DNA of 6,579 nt, taken from the NCBI GenBank assembly GCA_016200825.1, contig JACQEA010000029.1, forward strand, positions 1 to 6,579, in the 5' to 3' direction. The position numbers and the translations under genes are program-made. Every line of letters starts with the position of its first letter. The stretch's first letter is position 1. This document shows, piece by piece, positions 1-6,447 of the stretch. This stretch comes from Chloroflexota bacterium. Lineage in GTDB: Bacteria; Chloroflexota; Anaerolineae; UBA4142. The notes beneath the pieces were generated by a model, which was given only the letters and a program-made list of their open reading frames with translations, was not told where the DNA came from and searched no databases.

Positions 1-1
1 G

Positions 2-226
2 ACCGCTTTCTAACATCGTGCTCAACATCCATAGCCCGCGTAAAAATGGAATTCGATTCAACCGGCGTTGCCAGCGCGCGCCCGGCGATAATTTCCACAA
101 CGTTAGCTGAATGCCGCCGTTGGCTTGTCGTACCGCGACCGCGAGCGCGCGCTCATCGCGAATCATCACGCCGTTGATCAACGCGAGACCGGCATAGCGC
201 GCGCGATTTGTTTCCATTGATTTCAT
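2..226 (-). CDS. DUF1385 / YqhQ-like membrane protein, N-terminal part (cut by window edge)
   Basis: The first 75 codons of a gene that runs off the left edge. Read on the minus strand from the ATG at 224-226, the product begins MKSMETNRARYAGLALINGV and continues through VMIRDERALAVAVR to RIPFLRGLWML. This matches the N-terminal signature of the DUF1385 family (B. subtilis YqhQ type), normally close to YGGQAVIEGVMMR, then an AVAVR strand, then a (R/L)PFLRG segment leading into the first membrane helix. The family consists of poorly characterised multi-pass membrane proteins, so no biochemical role can be given. Two usually conserved positions differ: the Gln of GGQA is Leu and the Glu of IEGVM is Asn. 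The start could instead be the in-frame ATG at 215-217. The gene lies downstream of secA on the same strand but across a repeat-rich 301-base gap, so co-transcription is uncertain. Family assignment is by motif recognition. Confidence 0.82.
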   Translation of the reverse strand, partial: MKSMETNRARYAGLALINGVMIRDERALAVAVRQANGGIQLTLWKLSPGARWQRRLNRIPFLRGLWMLSTMLESG

Positions 227-229
227 TTG

Positions 230-235
230 CTCTCT
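230..235 (-). promoter_or_regulatory. possible Shine-Dalgarno (AGAGAG) of the DUF1385 gene
   Basis: The minus strand reads AGAGAG, then CAA, then ATG at 224-226. The 3-base gap to this ATG is short, while the in-frame ATG at 215-217 is 12 bases away, which is long. The purine run supports a start here but does not decide between the two. No convincing -35/-10 pair was seen upstream. Confidence 0.35.
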
Positions 236-270
236 AATGGACTTTGCGAAATAATTTTTACCGCCAAAGC

Positions 271-292
271 TTGTCCTGAGTGCAGCGAAGGA
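271..292 (+). repeat. dispersed CTGAG..AGCGAA repeat, copy 1
   Basis: The text ttgtcctgag followed by tgcagcgaagga shares the CTGAGYG.AGCGAA core with the copies at 327-357 and 459-481. It looks like one unit of a dispersed intergenic repeat family rather than coding sequence. Confidence 0.5.
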
Positions 293-326
293 ACGCCAAG
301 TACACAAAGAAAGAAATAAGCGACAA

Positions 327-421
327 TGTCATGCTGAGCGTAGCGAAGCATCTTGTTGCTGCAATTAGATTCAAAGTCGAATAACAAGATTCTTCGCTTC
401 CTGTGGTCGCTCAGAATGACA
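327..421. repeat. large imperfect inverted repeat (hairpin-forming intergenic element)
   Basis: The left arm 327-357 reads tgtcatgctgagcg, then tagcgaagcatcttgtt. The reverse complement of the right arm 383-421 reads tgtcattctgagcg, then an 8-base extra segment, then aagcgaagaatcttgtt. The arms match over about 30 positions with two or three mismatches plus the extra bases, and enclose a 25-base AT-rich loop (358-382). This is the size and form of a REP- or MITE-like intergenic palindrome. An open frame crossing it on the minus strand (start near 444) reads the repeat as LRYAQHD-type text and is considered spurious. Confidence 0.75.
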
Positions 422-458
422 ACTTGGCGTTCTTTGCGTCCCATTCGCGGAGTTTATA

Positions 459-481
459 CTGAGCGAAGCGAACGTACTCAG
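459..481 (+). repeat. dispersed CTGAG..AGCGAA repeat, copy with terminal inverted CTGAG/CTCAG
   Basis: ctgagcgaagcgaacgta is followed by ctcag. The first part is the same core as the other copies. The 5-base ends are inverted complements, so the unit can fold into a small stem-loop. It lies about 47 bases beyond the secA stop codon. Confidence 0.5.
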
Positions 482-527
482 GGCATGCTTTGCGGTGAGA
501 TTTTTTATTCTGAATGAAATCTAATTC

Positions 528-3500
528 CTACCGCGCGCGTCCCGCGCCTTGCGGCACATCACTGTTCATATGACAATGTTTATATTTTTTTCCGCTGCCG
601 CACCAACACGGATCGTTTCGCCCCAGCGCGCCCGGCGCGGTTGACACGCGCGCGCTCATCGGTTCTGGCAATGATTTCGGAGACGACGCGCGCGCCGGTT
701 GCGCGGGCGCGCTGACGCGTGGCGGCGCTTGAATCGGTTGCGCGCTGACGTCACGTTCTTTTGCCGCGAGTTTTGTCAAGCCTTGATATTGATACGCAAA
801 AATATTCGCCAACACTTGCGTGCGAATGCGACCGTACAATTCGGAAAACATCGCGCTCGCGCGCGTGCGATATTCCACGAGCGGGTTGCGCTGACCGATC
901 GCTTCTAGTCCGATGCCCGCGCGTAACGCTTCGATTTGCGTGAGATAATCCACCCATAAATTCGTCACCACGCTCAACATCAATTCGCGCAATTGATTGT
1001 TGAACGCATCAGGTCCGCCGCGCGCCTTGACCAATTGCGCGAACGAATCGTCCGCGAATTCGCGCGCGGTTTCGCGCAATGTTTCCGCCTCCACGGTCTT
1101 TATCGCGCGCGCCGCCAATTGATGCCACGGAAAACGGAATCCGGATTGCAACGCCTCGATTTGTCGGTCGCCGCGCCGAACGAGTCCGAGCGAGCGCGCC
1201 GGTTGACTAATGGTCATCAACCCACTCGCGACGCGCAATGGATTTGCAATTTCGGTATCAGCCTTTTCTTCCGCCGCGTCTGAGCCATTGCGATTTTCCG
1301 CGTTTGATTCCGCGCGCGGCGCGAATAGTTCCGCCAGCTCGCGTTTGATTTCGTTCGAATAATTTTCCGCGTTCACGCGCCACGTCTGTCTCACGATCTG
1401 CGCGAGTTGCCACTCGACGGTTTCAAATTCCAACTCCGCGCCAAATAGCGGCGTGAACGCGTCTTTGGTTTTTAGTAATTCAGCGACCGCGCGCGTAAAT
1501 TCCTGAACGCGCGCCGGAGTGTAATCCAAACGCGCGGCGCGAATGAGCGCGCGCGCCTGTTCATATTTTTCCGCGTGCGCGAGGTCAATCCACGGACGCA
1601 AAATCGTCAGCAACAAATCAAGCGTTTCAATTTTTAGAATCAAGTCGTCCGTTTTGGTTGCGGGCAACGCGCCCAACCGCGCCACGCGCGCTTCCAATTC
1701 TGGCGCGATGCCCAACGGATCGAGCGGAAATGCCGCGTTGATTCCAGTGCGAGTGCGAATATGGCGCACCGCGTTCGCGCCGACGCGCGCGTTGTACGCG
1801 TAACGGACTGCCGCGAGAATTTTTTCATCCAGCGCGCGATCCCACGCCGCGCGCGGATCTATCGAAATATCCAAACGCAGATCCAATTCCGCGCTAGTTG
1901 CTTTCACAACTTCGCGCGCGTCGAGTTTTATTTCGCGGCTGCTACGCGCTTGCCGTTCTTCAAACTCTTCTTTTTTCGTGCGCAACAAATTCGTTGCCAT
2001 GTCTTCCACTTCGCGCCAGCGTTCCGCGTAGCGTTCGCGCAAGGGCGGCAAGAGCTCAGGCAGAATGTGTTCGATCAAATGGCGGCGATGCAACGCGAGC
2101 GCGCGCTGAGCGAGACGCAAAATTATCGGCGCAAGCGCGCGCGGGGTGCGGTCGCGCAATTGATCTTGAATGATGCGCGCGGAAAATGAAGGCGCGATCG
2201 CGCGCGCGCGAATTTCGCGATTGCGTTCTTCCAACGATTGCCCCGCGCGGAACGGCGGCAAAACATCAATCGTAAAACCGGGCAACAATTCATCCACCCG
2301 CGCTAAAATTTTCGCGTCATCGTGATCGGCGTTCGGTGTCTCGGGCAAAACCGTCGCCAGCTCTTCGGTGATCCACTCTTGCAAATCTTCGCGCAGGTCG
2401 GGTTTGGTGAGAATGCGATTGCGCTGGCTGTAAATAATTTCGCGCTGGCGATTCAACACATCGTCGTATTCCAACAAATGCTTGCGCGCGTCGAAATTGA
2501 AACTTTCCATTTTGACTTGCGATTGATCGAGCGCGCGGCTCACCCAATCATGCGACAGCGGAATATCTTCAATCCACACGCGCTCCATCAATTCTTTGTT
2601 GCCCATGCGCCGCATCAAATCATCTTCCAGCGAAACAAAAAAACGCGAGGAACCGGCATCGCCTTGCCGCCCCGAGCGGCCGCGCAATTGATTATCAATC
2701 CGCCGCGCTTCGTGGCGTTCTGTGCCGACCACGCGCAAGCCGCCCAACTCGCGCACGCGCGCGTGATCCGCCATATATTTTTTAAAGCGCGCGATCTCGG
2801 GCGCGTAGATGTAATACTCGTCCGCGATTTTTTTGGCAGAAATATTTTCGAGCGCGCCCAGTTTATCTTCCAACGCCAAATCAAACGGATCGAGACCTTC
2901 GCGGCGCAACACGCGATTCACTTCGCGCAACGTGTCTTCGGGCAACTCGCCGCCCAGTTTAATGTCCACGCCGCGACCTGCGATGTTCGTCGCGAGCGTC
3001 ACCGCGCTTAATTCGCCCGCGCGCGCGATGATGCGCGCTTCTTTGTCGTGCTCTTTCGCGTTCAAGACCGCGTGCGTCACGCCGCCGTTCAAAATTTCGC
3101 CGAGCCGCACGGGATCGTCCATTTCAAAAATTTCCGCGAGCGTGGCGAGATTGTCCGGCGCGAGCGGATCGAAATTCGCGTTTAATTTTTTCTGCAGGAT
3201 CAAAAGATCTTCGTCACGCAGTGGCCAGCGTTTGGCGACCGTTTCCACATCCAGCGCGCGCACGCCCAAATTTTGCGCGACCTTTTCCGCGTCCCCGAGC
3301 GCTTCCACAAGCGCGCGATTGATTTTCGGCAGGTCTTCACGTTTCACGCGCAAGACGGAATAAATCGCTTGAACGAACGCGCCTTCCAAAGAAAATTTAT
3401 TCGCGACGCGCGCCAAATCGTCCGGGTGCGCGGCAATTTCGGCGCACACCGCGCCAAAATTATTTTGCAACCAACTTTCGTCTACGCCAAACTGTGAGAG

Positions 3501-6371
3501 CGGGCGATTGCCGAGCGCGCCGCTTAAACTTTTAAATACTTGGCTCAACGCAGTCGCGTTGCCGTAATCGCGAAACATATGCGCGGCGAGAAATTCGTCA
3601 TAGTTCAAAAACGGATCGTCGAGCGGGCGACCGAGAATTGATTTCAACGTCGCGCGTTGTTTCGCGCTGATGGTCAGATTTTCTTTTTCGCCCGCTTTAT
3701 CCGTTGCGCCAAAAGGCAATTTCAGCGCGCCGGGTTTTTCGTCTAAATTATCGAGCCGCGCCAAAGTCAAAATCAAACGCGCGCGCGCGAGCAAACGTAA
3801 TTTCGCGCCGCTGAGCCGTTTGCTCAATCGTTCCGAATTTTCTACCGAGGTCGTGCCGACGAGCGCGGGCTGACCGCGCGCAAACAATCGCGCAATTTCC
3901 ATTGTCACCGCGCGCCATTTACTTTCTTCGCTCCGATAAATCAAATCAGGTTCGTCTTCGCGAATCATTTTTTCGTGCGTGGGAATGACCAACACGTCTA
4001 GCCCGTACACTTTATGAAATTCATCCTCTTCCGTTTTCGCGGTGCCGGTCATGCCTGCCAACCGCGCGTACAGACGAAAATAATTTTGGAGCGTGACCGT
4101 CGCGTACGTAATGGATTCAGGTTGAATCGGTAATTTTTCTTTGGCTTCAACCGCTTGATGCAATCCTTCCGACCAGCGCCGCCCCGGCATCAAACGCCCG
4201 GTAAATTCATCCACGATAATCACATCGCCTTTGCGGACGATGTAATCTTTATCGCGTTTGAAAAGATATTGCGCGCGCAGTGCCGCTTCCAAATGATGAA
4301 CCAGCTTCGCTTTTTCGGGATCGAATTCTTCCGGGCGGTCGGGATTGTAGAGCGACGTGCCGAGCAATTCTTCAACGTGATCGTACCCTTCATCGCTTAA
4401 CGTGATCGTGCGCGTGCGCTCTTCGATCGCGTAATCATCCGGCGCGAGCTTGCGCACGATTTCGGCGAGTTGATAATATTCATCCGCCGCCGCGCCCGCG
4501 GGTCCCGAAATAATCAACGGCGTGCGCGCTTCGTCAATCAAAATGCTGTCCACTTCATCTACAATCGCGAAATATAATTCGCGTTGCACGCGGTGTTCCA
4601 TCTGCCACGCGGTGTTATCGCGCAAATAATCAAAACCAAATTCGTTGTTCGTGCCGTAAGTAATATCCGCGGCATACGCGTCGCGGCGTTTGCACGGGCG
4701 CAGAAAATTCGCGTCGGCAGTTTGCGCTTTGTAATCGGGATCGAAGAGCAACGCGTTCGCATCGCCCTGTTGCAACACGCCGACGGACAAACCGAGCGCG
4801 TGATAAATGGGTCCCATCAATTGCGCGTGAAAGCGCGCGAGATAATCGTTGACGGTGACCAGATGCGCGCCGCGTCCGATCAGCGCGTTCAGATACAACG
4901 GCAAGGTCGCGACCAACGTTTTGCCTTCGCCCGTTTTCATTTCCGCGATCTCGCCGCGATGCAAAACAATTCCGCCGATCAATTGCTCATCGAAATGCCG
5001 CAAACCAACTTTGCGAACGCTCGCTTCGCGCACGCACGCGAACGCTTCGGGCAAAATTTCATCGAGCGCGGCGCGTTCATCTGCCGCGAGCTCTTTATTG
5101 GCTTGTTTGAGTTGCTCGTCTAATTTTTGACGTTCGTCGTCGTTCTCCGCCGCGTCAACTTGCGCGCGCAAATCCGCGACCAGCGCGCGCGCGCCCAATA
5201 ATTTTTGCGCGATCTCTAATCGTTCGGCCGGCGCGCGCTGACAAAATTCGATTTGCGCGGCGCACTCGCGCGCCAGCGCGGCAAGATGCGCGTGGATGGA
5301 TTCGAGCGCGGGAAAATCTGTGGCGAATGGTTTTGTTTGCGCGATGAAATCATTTTCGAGCGTGGTGAATTCGTCGCGCGCGCGTTCCAATCCCGAAATA
5401 ATTTCGCTTTCGCCGCGGACGAGCGGCGCTAAAATTTCTTCCGCGCGATTGATCTGCGCGCGCGCGTTCGCTAAAATTGGCGCGAGCGCCTGTTGCGTTT
5501 CTTGCGCGCGCTGAGCTTGTTGCTCGACCGTCGCGATTTCCGTTTGGACGCGCGGCAATTCAATCGCGACGTCCACGCGTTGCGGCGATAATTTATCCAG
5601 CGCATCTAATTGCGCGAGAATTTGCGCGAGCGCGTCTTCCGCCTCGCGCCGGGTGCGCGCGTTGCGCGCGGATTGGAAAAGTTTTTGCGCGGACTCGATG
5701 TGGGCGCGCAATTCGGTTAGCGCGTCCAACGCGCCAGACAGCATCGCGGGATCATTTGCAAATTCGGACGGCAAAGCGGACGCCGAAATTTTTTCGCGCG
5801 TTGCCAGCAACGCGTTCATTTGATTCAACACCAAATCTGTTTGTTCAAAACTTTCCGCGAGCAGTTCGGGAATTTCAAGCGAGGACGCGCTCGCGAGCGT
5901 TTGACTCGCTTGCAACGCGGCTTGGCGCAGTAAACCAATTTCGTCAAAGAGCGCGCGAATCTTGTGCGATGTGTCTAAGTAGGTATCCAGAAAATTCTGG
6001 ACCGCGCTGGGCGCGTTCTCGCGCGCTTGGCGCGCGCTTTCCGCGCGTGCGAGCGCGACAAAGATCAAATTCTTCTGCGCCGCGCGCGTTTTGCGTTCGT
6101 CCAAGTCGCGCAGGGTTTCAGTCAGCGCGCGCTCGACATTTTCCAATTGTTGATCGAGCGTCGCGCGTGCGCCTGATAATCGCGCGATCGCACGGTCAAA
6201 CAGCAACATCGCGCGAAATTCGCGCGTGCGCGCCGCAAGCGCGTCATCGCTCAGCGCTTGCAGTTGCGGCTCGAGCGCGCTGATTTGTTCCGCCACGGCT
6301 CTCAGCCGCTCGATTTCTTTTTCGTTCGAGCTCCCGGAAATTTTCGAGTAGAGATTTTTTAGATTGACCAT
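528..6371 (-). CDS. secA: SecA preprotein translocase ATPase, giant 1947-residue form with three large insertions
   Basis: SecA is the cytoplasmic ATPase that binds SecYEG and drives unfolded preproteins across the membrane. The frame is unbroken from ATG 6369-6371 to TAG 528-530. The start fits the family: MVNLKNLYSKISGSSNEKEI aligns with the usual SecA N-terminus, with ALSDDALAARTREFR after it. Motor motifs are intact: Q-motif FDEQLIGG, Walker A MKTGEGKT (478-485), TYGTNNEFGFDYLRDN, DEVD (605-608), the preprotein cross-linking domain (about 623-769), GMTGT (around 774), SVENSERLSKRL (842-853), NIAGRGVDI (1129-1137), DNQLRGRSGRQGD (1226-1238), scaffold helix HLLEYDDVLNRQR (around Y1302), two-helix finger (W1806 to about 1842), a Pro/Ala/Ser linker (about 1869-1915), and a zinc-binding SEC-C end with C1922, C1924, C1933 and H1934. 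E. coli SecA has 901 residues. The excess lies at about 57-430, 855-1095 and within 1325-1795, plus a small insert of about 20 residues before TYGTNNE. Only a weak GAGAA ribosome-binding site precedes the start. Confidence 0.97.
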   Translation of the reverse strand: MVNLKNLYSKISGSSNEKEIERLRAVAEQISALEPQLQALSDDALAARTREFRAMLLFDRAIARLSGARATLDQQLENVERALTETLRDLDERKTRAAQKNLIFVALARAESARQARENAPSAVQNFLDTYLDTSHKIRALFDEIGLLRQAALQASQTLASASSLEIPELLAESFEQTDLVLNQMNALLATREKISASALPSEFANDPAMLSGALDALTELRAHIESAQKLFQSARNARTRREAEDALAQILAQLDALDKLSPQRVDVAIELPRVQTEIATVEQQAQRAQETQQALAPILANARAQINRAEEILAPLVRGESEIISGLERARDEFTTLENDFIAQTKPFATDFPALESIHAHLAALARECAAQIEFCQRAPAERLEIAQKLLGARALVADLRAQVDAAENDDERQKLDEQLKQANKELAADERAALDEILPEAFACVREASVRKVGLRHFDEQLIGGIVLHRGEIAEMKTGEGKTLVATLPLYLNALIGRGAHLVTVNDYLARFHAQLMGPIYHALGLSVGVLQQGDANALLFDPDYKAQTADANFLRPCKRRDAYAADITYGTNNEFGFDYLRDNTAWQMEHRVQRELYFAIVDEVDSILIDEARTPLIISGPAGAAADEYYQLAEIVRKLAPDDYAIEERTRTITLSDEGYDHVEELLGTSLYNPDRPEEFDPEKAKLVHHLEAALRAQYLFKRDKDYIVRKGDVIIVDEFTGRLMPGRRWSEGLHQAVEAKEKLPIQPESITYATVTLQNYFRLYARLAGMTGTAKTEEDEFHKVYGLDVLVIPTHEKMIREDEPDLIYRSEESKWRAVTMEIARLFARGQPALVGTTSVENSERLSKRLSGAKLRLLARARLILTLARLDNLDEKPGALKLPFGATDKAGEKENLTISAKQRATLKSILGRPLDDPFLNYDEFLAAHMFRDYGNATALSQVFKSLSGALGNRPLSQFGVDESWLQNNFGAVCAEIAAHPDDLARVANKFSLEGAFVQAIYSVLRVKREDLPKINRALVEALGDAEKVAQNLGVRALDVETVAKRWPLRDEDLLILQKKLNANFDPLAPDNLATLAEIFEMDDPVRLGEILNGGVTHAVLNAKEHDKEARIIARAGELSAVTLATNIAGRGVDIKLGGELPEDTLREVNRVLRREGLDPFDLALEDKLGALENISAKKIADEYYIYAPEIARFKKYMADHARVRELGGLRVVGTERHEARRIDNQLRGRSGRQGDAGSSRFFVSLEDDLMRRMGNKELMERVWIEDIPLSHDWVSRALDQSQVKMESFNFDARKHLLEYDDVLNRQREIIYSQRNRILTKPDLREDLQEWITEELATVLPETPNADHDDAKILARVDELLPGFTIDVLPPFRAGQSLEERNREIRARAIAPSFSARIIQDQLRDRTPRALAPIILRLAQRALALHRRHLIEHILPELLPPLRERYAERWREVEDMATNLLRTKKEEFEERQARSSREIKLDAREVVKATSAELDLRLDISIDPRAAWDRALDEKILAAVRYAYNARVGANAVRHIRTRTGINAAFPLDPLGIAPELEARVARLGALPATKTDDLILKIETLDLLLTILRPWIDLAHAEKYEQARALIRAARLDYTPARVQEFTRAVAELLKTKDAFTPLFGAELEFETVEWQLAQIVRQTWRVNAENYSNEIKRELAELFAPRAESNAENRNGSDAAEEKADTEIANPLRVASGLMTISQPARSLGLVRRGDRQIEALQSGFRFPWHQLAARAIKTVEAETLRETAREFADDSFAQLVKARGGPDAFNNQLRELMLSVVTNLWVDYLTQIEALRAGIGLEAIGQRNPLVEYRTRASAMFSELYGRIRTQVLANIFAYQYQGLTKLAAKERDVSAQPIQAPPRVSAPAQPARASSPKSLPEPMSARVSTAPGALGRNDPCWCGSGKKYKHCHMNSDVPQGAGRAR
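987..2399 (-). other. SecA insertion 3: enlarged helical wing domain (~380 extra residues)
   Basis: Protein residues about 1325-1795. The distance from the conserved Tyr of EYDDV (Y1302; E. coli Y648) to the conserved finger Trp (W1806; E. coli W775) is 504 residues instead of 127. The region is mainly predicted helix, with charged stretches such as RWREVEDMATNLLRTKKEEF. A short acidic, Asn/Ser-rich and probably disordered segment (about 1684-1711, SNAENRNGSDAAEEKADTE) divides it. The exact boundary between the family wing domain and new sequence cannot be set by eye, so the whole stretch is marked. Confidence 0.8.
3087..3809 (-). other. SecA insertion 2: ~240-residue block in NBD2
   Basis: Protein residues about 855-1095, between SVENSERLSKRL and HAVLNAKEHDKEARIIA. 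In ordinary SecA these two motifs are joined by a loop of about five residues. The insert is mostly helical in appearance, includes segments such as RPLDDPFLNYDEFLAAHMF and FDPLAPDNLATLAEIF, and ends GEILNGGVTHAVLNAK. From memory, some Chloroflexota SecA proteins carry a shorter, related insertion at the same place with a similar exit sequence (GG-x-x-H-x-VLNAK), so the site is probably lineage-typical. No recognised catalytic motif was seen in it. Confidence 0.85.
5082..6203 (-). other. SecA insertion 1: ~374-residue helical, coiled-coil-like block in NBD1
   Basis: Protein residues about 57-430. In E. coli SecA only about five residues separate AEFRARL (ending at 54) from LIPEAF (P65). Here REFRAML ends at 56 and LPEAF has its proline at 441, and the Walker A motif is displaced by the same 376 positions. 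The inserted block is rich in Ala, Leu, Glu, Arg and Gln, has no tryptophan and few glycines, and shows hydrophobic residues spaced as in amphipathic helices (for example RALTETLRDLDERKTRAAQK and VDAAENDDERQKLDEQLKQA). I read it as several long helices or coiled coils, and recognise no known domain. Boundaries are good to about five residues. Confidence 0.85.
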
Positions 6372-6391
6372 CAGTTCTCGACTTCAAATTC

Positions 6392-6446
6392 ATTTGTAAT
6401 TCGTCATTTGTCATTTGTCATTCGTCATTTTAATTTGTCATTTGCG
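6392..6446. repeat. 7-base tandem repeat (ATTTGTC/ATTCGTC) between prs and secA
   Basis: On the plus strand, eight consecutive units read ATTTGTA, ATTCGTC, ATTTGTC, ATTTGTC, ATTCGTC, ATTTTA (6 bases), ATTTGTC, ATTTGCG. On the coding strand this is GACAAAT/GACGAAT. The array fills nearly all of the 76-base gap between the prs stop and the secA start, so any secA promoter must overlap it. It resembles the heptamer short tandem repeats known from cyanobacterial and other environmental genomes. No ribosome-binding site or clear promoter was found within it. Confidence 0.85.
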
Positions 6447-6447
6447 T

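Larger units (their letters stand above)
227..527. other. repeat-rich intergenic region between secA and the DUF1385 gene
   Basis: This stretch of 301 bases has no credible gene. Unlike the flanking genes it almost lacks GCGC runs. It contains at least four copies or half-copies of a CTGAG..AGCGAA core (near 271-292, 327-357, 383-421 on the opposite strand, and 459-481). It also has an inverted pair cgccaagt (294-301) / acttggcg (422-429) that brackets the central hairpin. A short imperfect stem (ctttgcg at 242-248 with cgccaaag at 262-269) lies just upstream of the DUF1385 start. No canonical terminator with a T-tract directly after a strong stem was found for secA. The large hairpin could serve loosely as one, since on the minus strand it is followed by a pyrimidine-rich stretch (303-320). 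Confidence 0.7.

Noticed and set aside
223..444. Minus-strand open frame of 73 codons in the secA-DUF1385 gap
   Set aside because: It reads straight through the inverted repeat, giving LRYAQHD-type text typical of translated dispersed repeats, and overlaps the start of the DUF1385 gene in another frame.
480..527. Rho-independent terminator directly after secA
   Set aside because: The T/A-rich stretch near 501-516 is not preceded by a strong GC stem on the minus strand, and the small stem at 459-481 lacks a following T-tract.
855..1095. An intein or self-splicing element as the explanation of the SecA inserts
   Set aside because: None of the three inserts starts with Cys/Ser followed by intein block A text or ends with His-Asn before Cys/Ser/Thr, and the insertion points are surface loops rather than catalytic motifs.
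2185..2215. GCGATCGC sites and long alternating CG runs as a regulatory or HIP1-like signal
   Set aside because: They occur only a couple of times, within codon-driven GCGC text of secA, and are not arranged or spaced in any way that suggests a function.
2322..3011. Plus-strand open frame of 229 codons opposite secA
   Set aside because: It lies antisense to the most conserved SecA motifs (AGRGVDI, QLRGRSGRQGD), has no recognisable domain, and is a shadow frame.
5477..6283. Plus-strand open frame of 268 codons opposite secA
   Set aside because: Its Arg/Ala-rich, low-complexity translation is what GCG/CGC codons of the opposite strand produce. The minus-strand frame has clear SecA homology on both sides and consistent codon use throughout.
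528..6371. Possibility that the giant SecA is a frame artefact or an insertion of a foreign gene
   Set aside because: There is no internal stop or frameshift, the conserved motifs on both sides of each insert are collinear with E. coli SecA, and the inserts share codon use with the core. No transposase, intein or ribozyme-like boundary motifs were seen.
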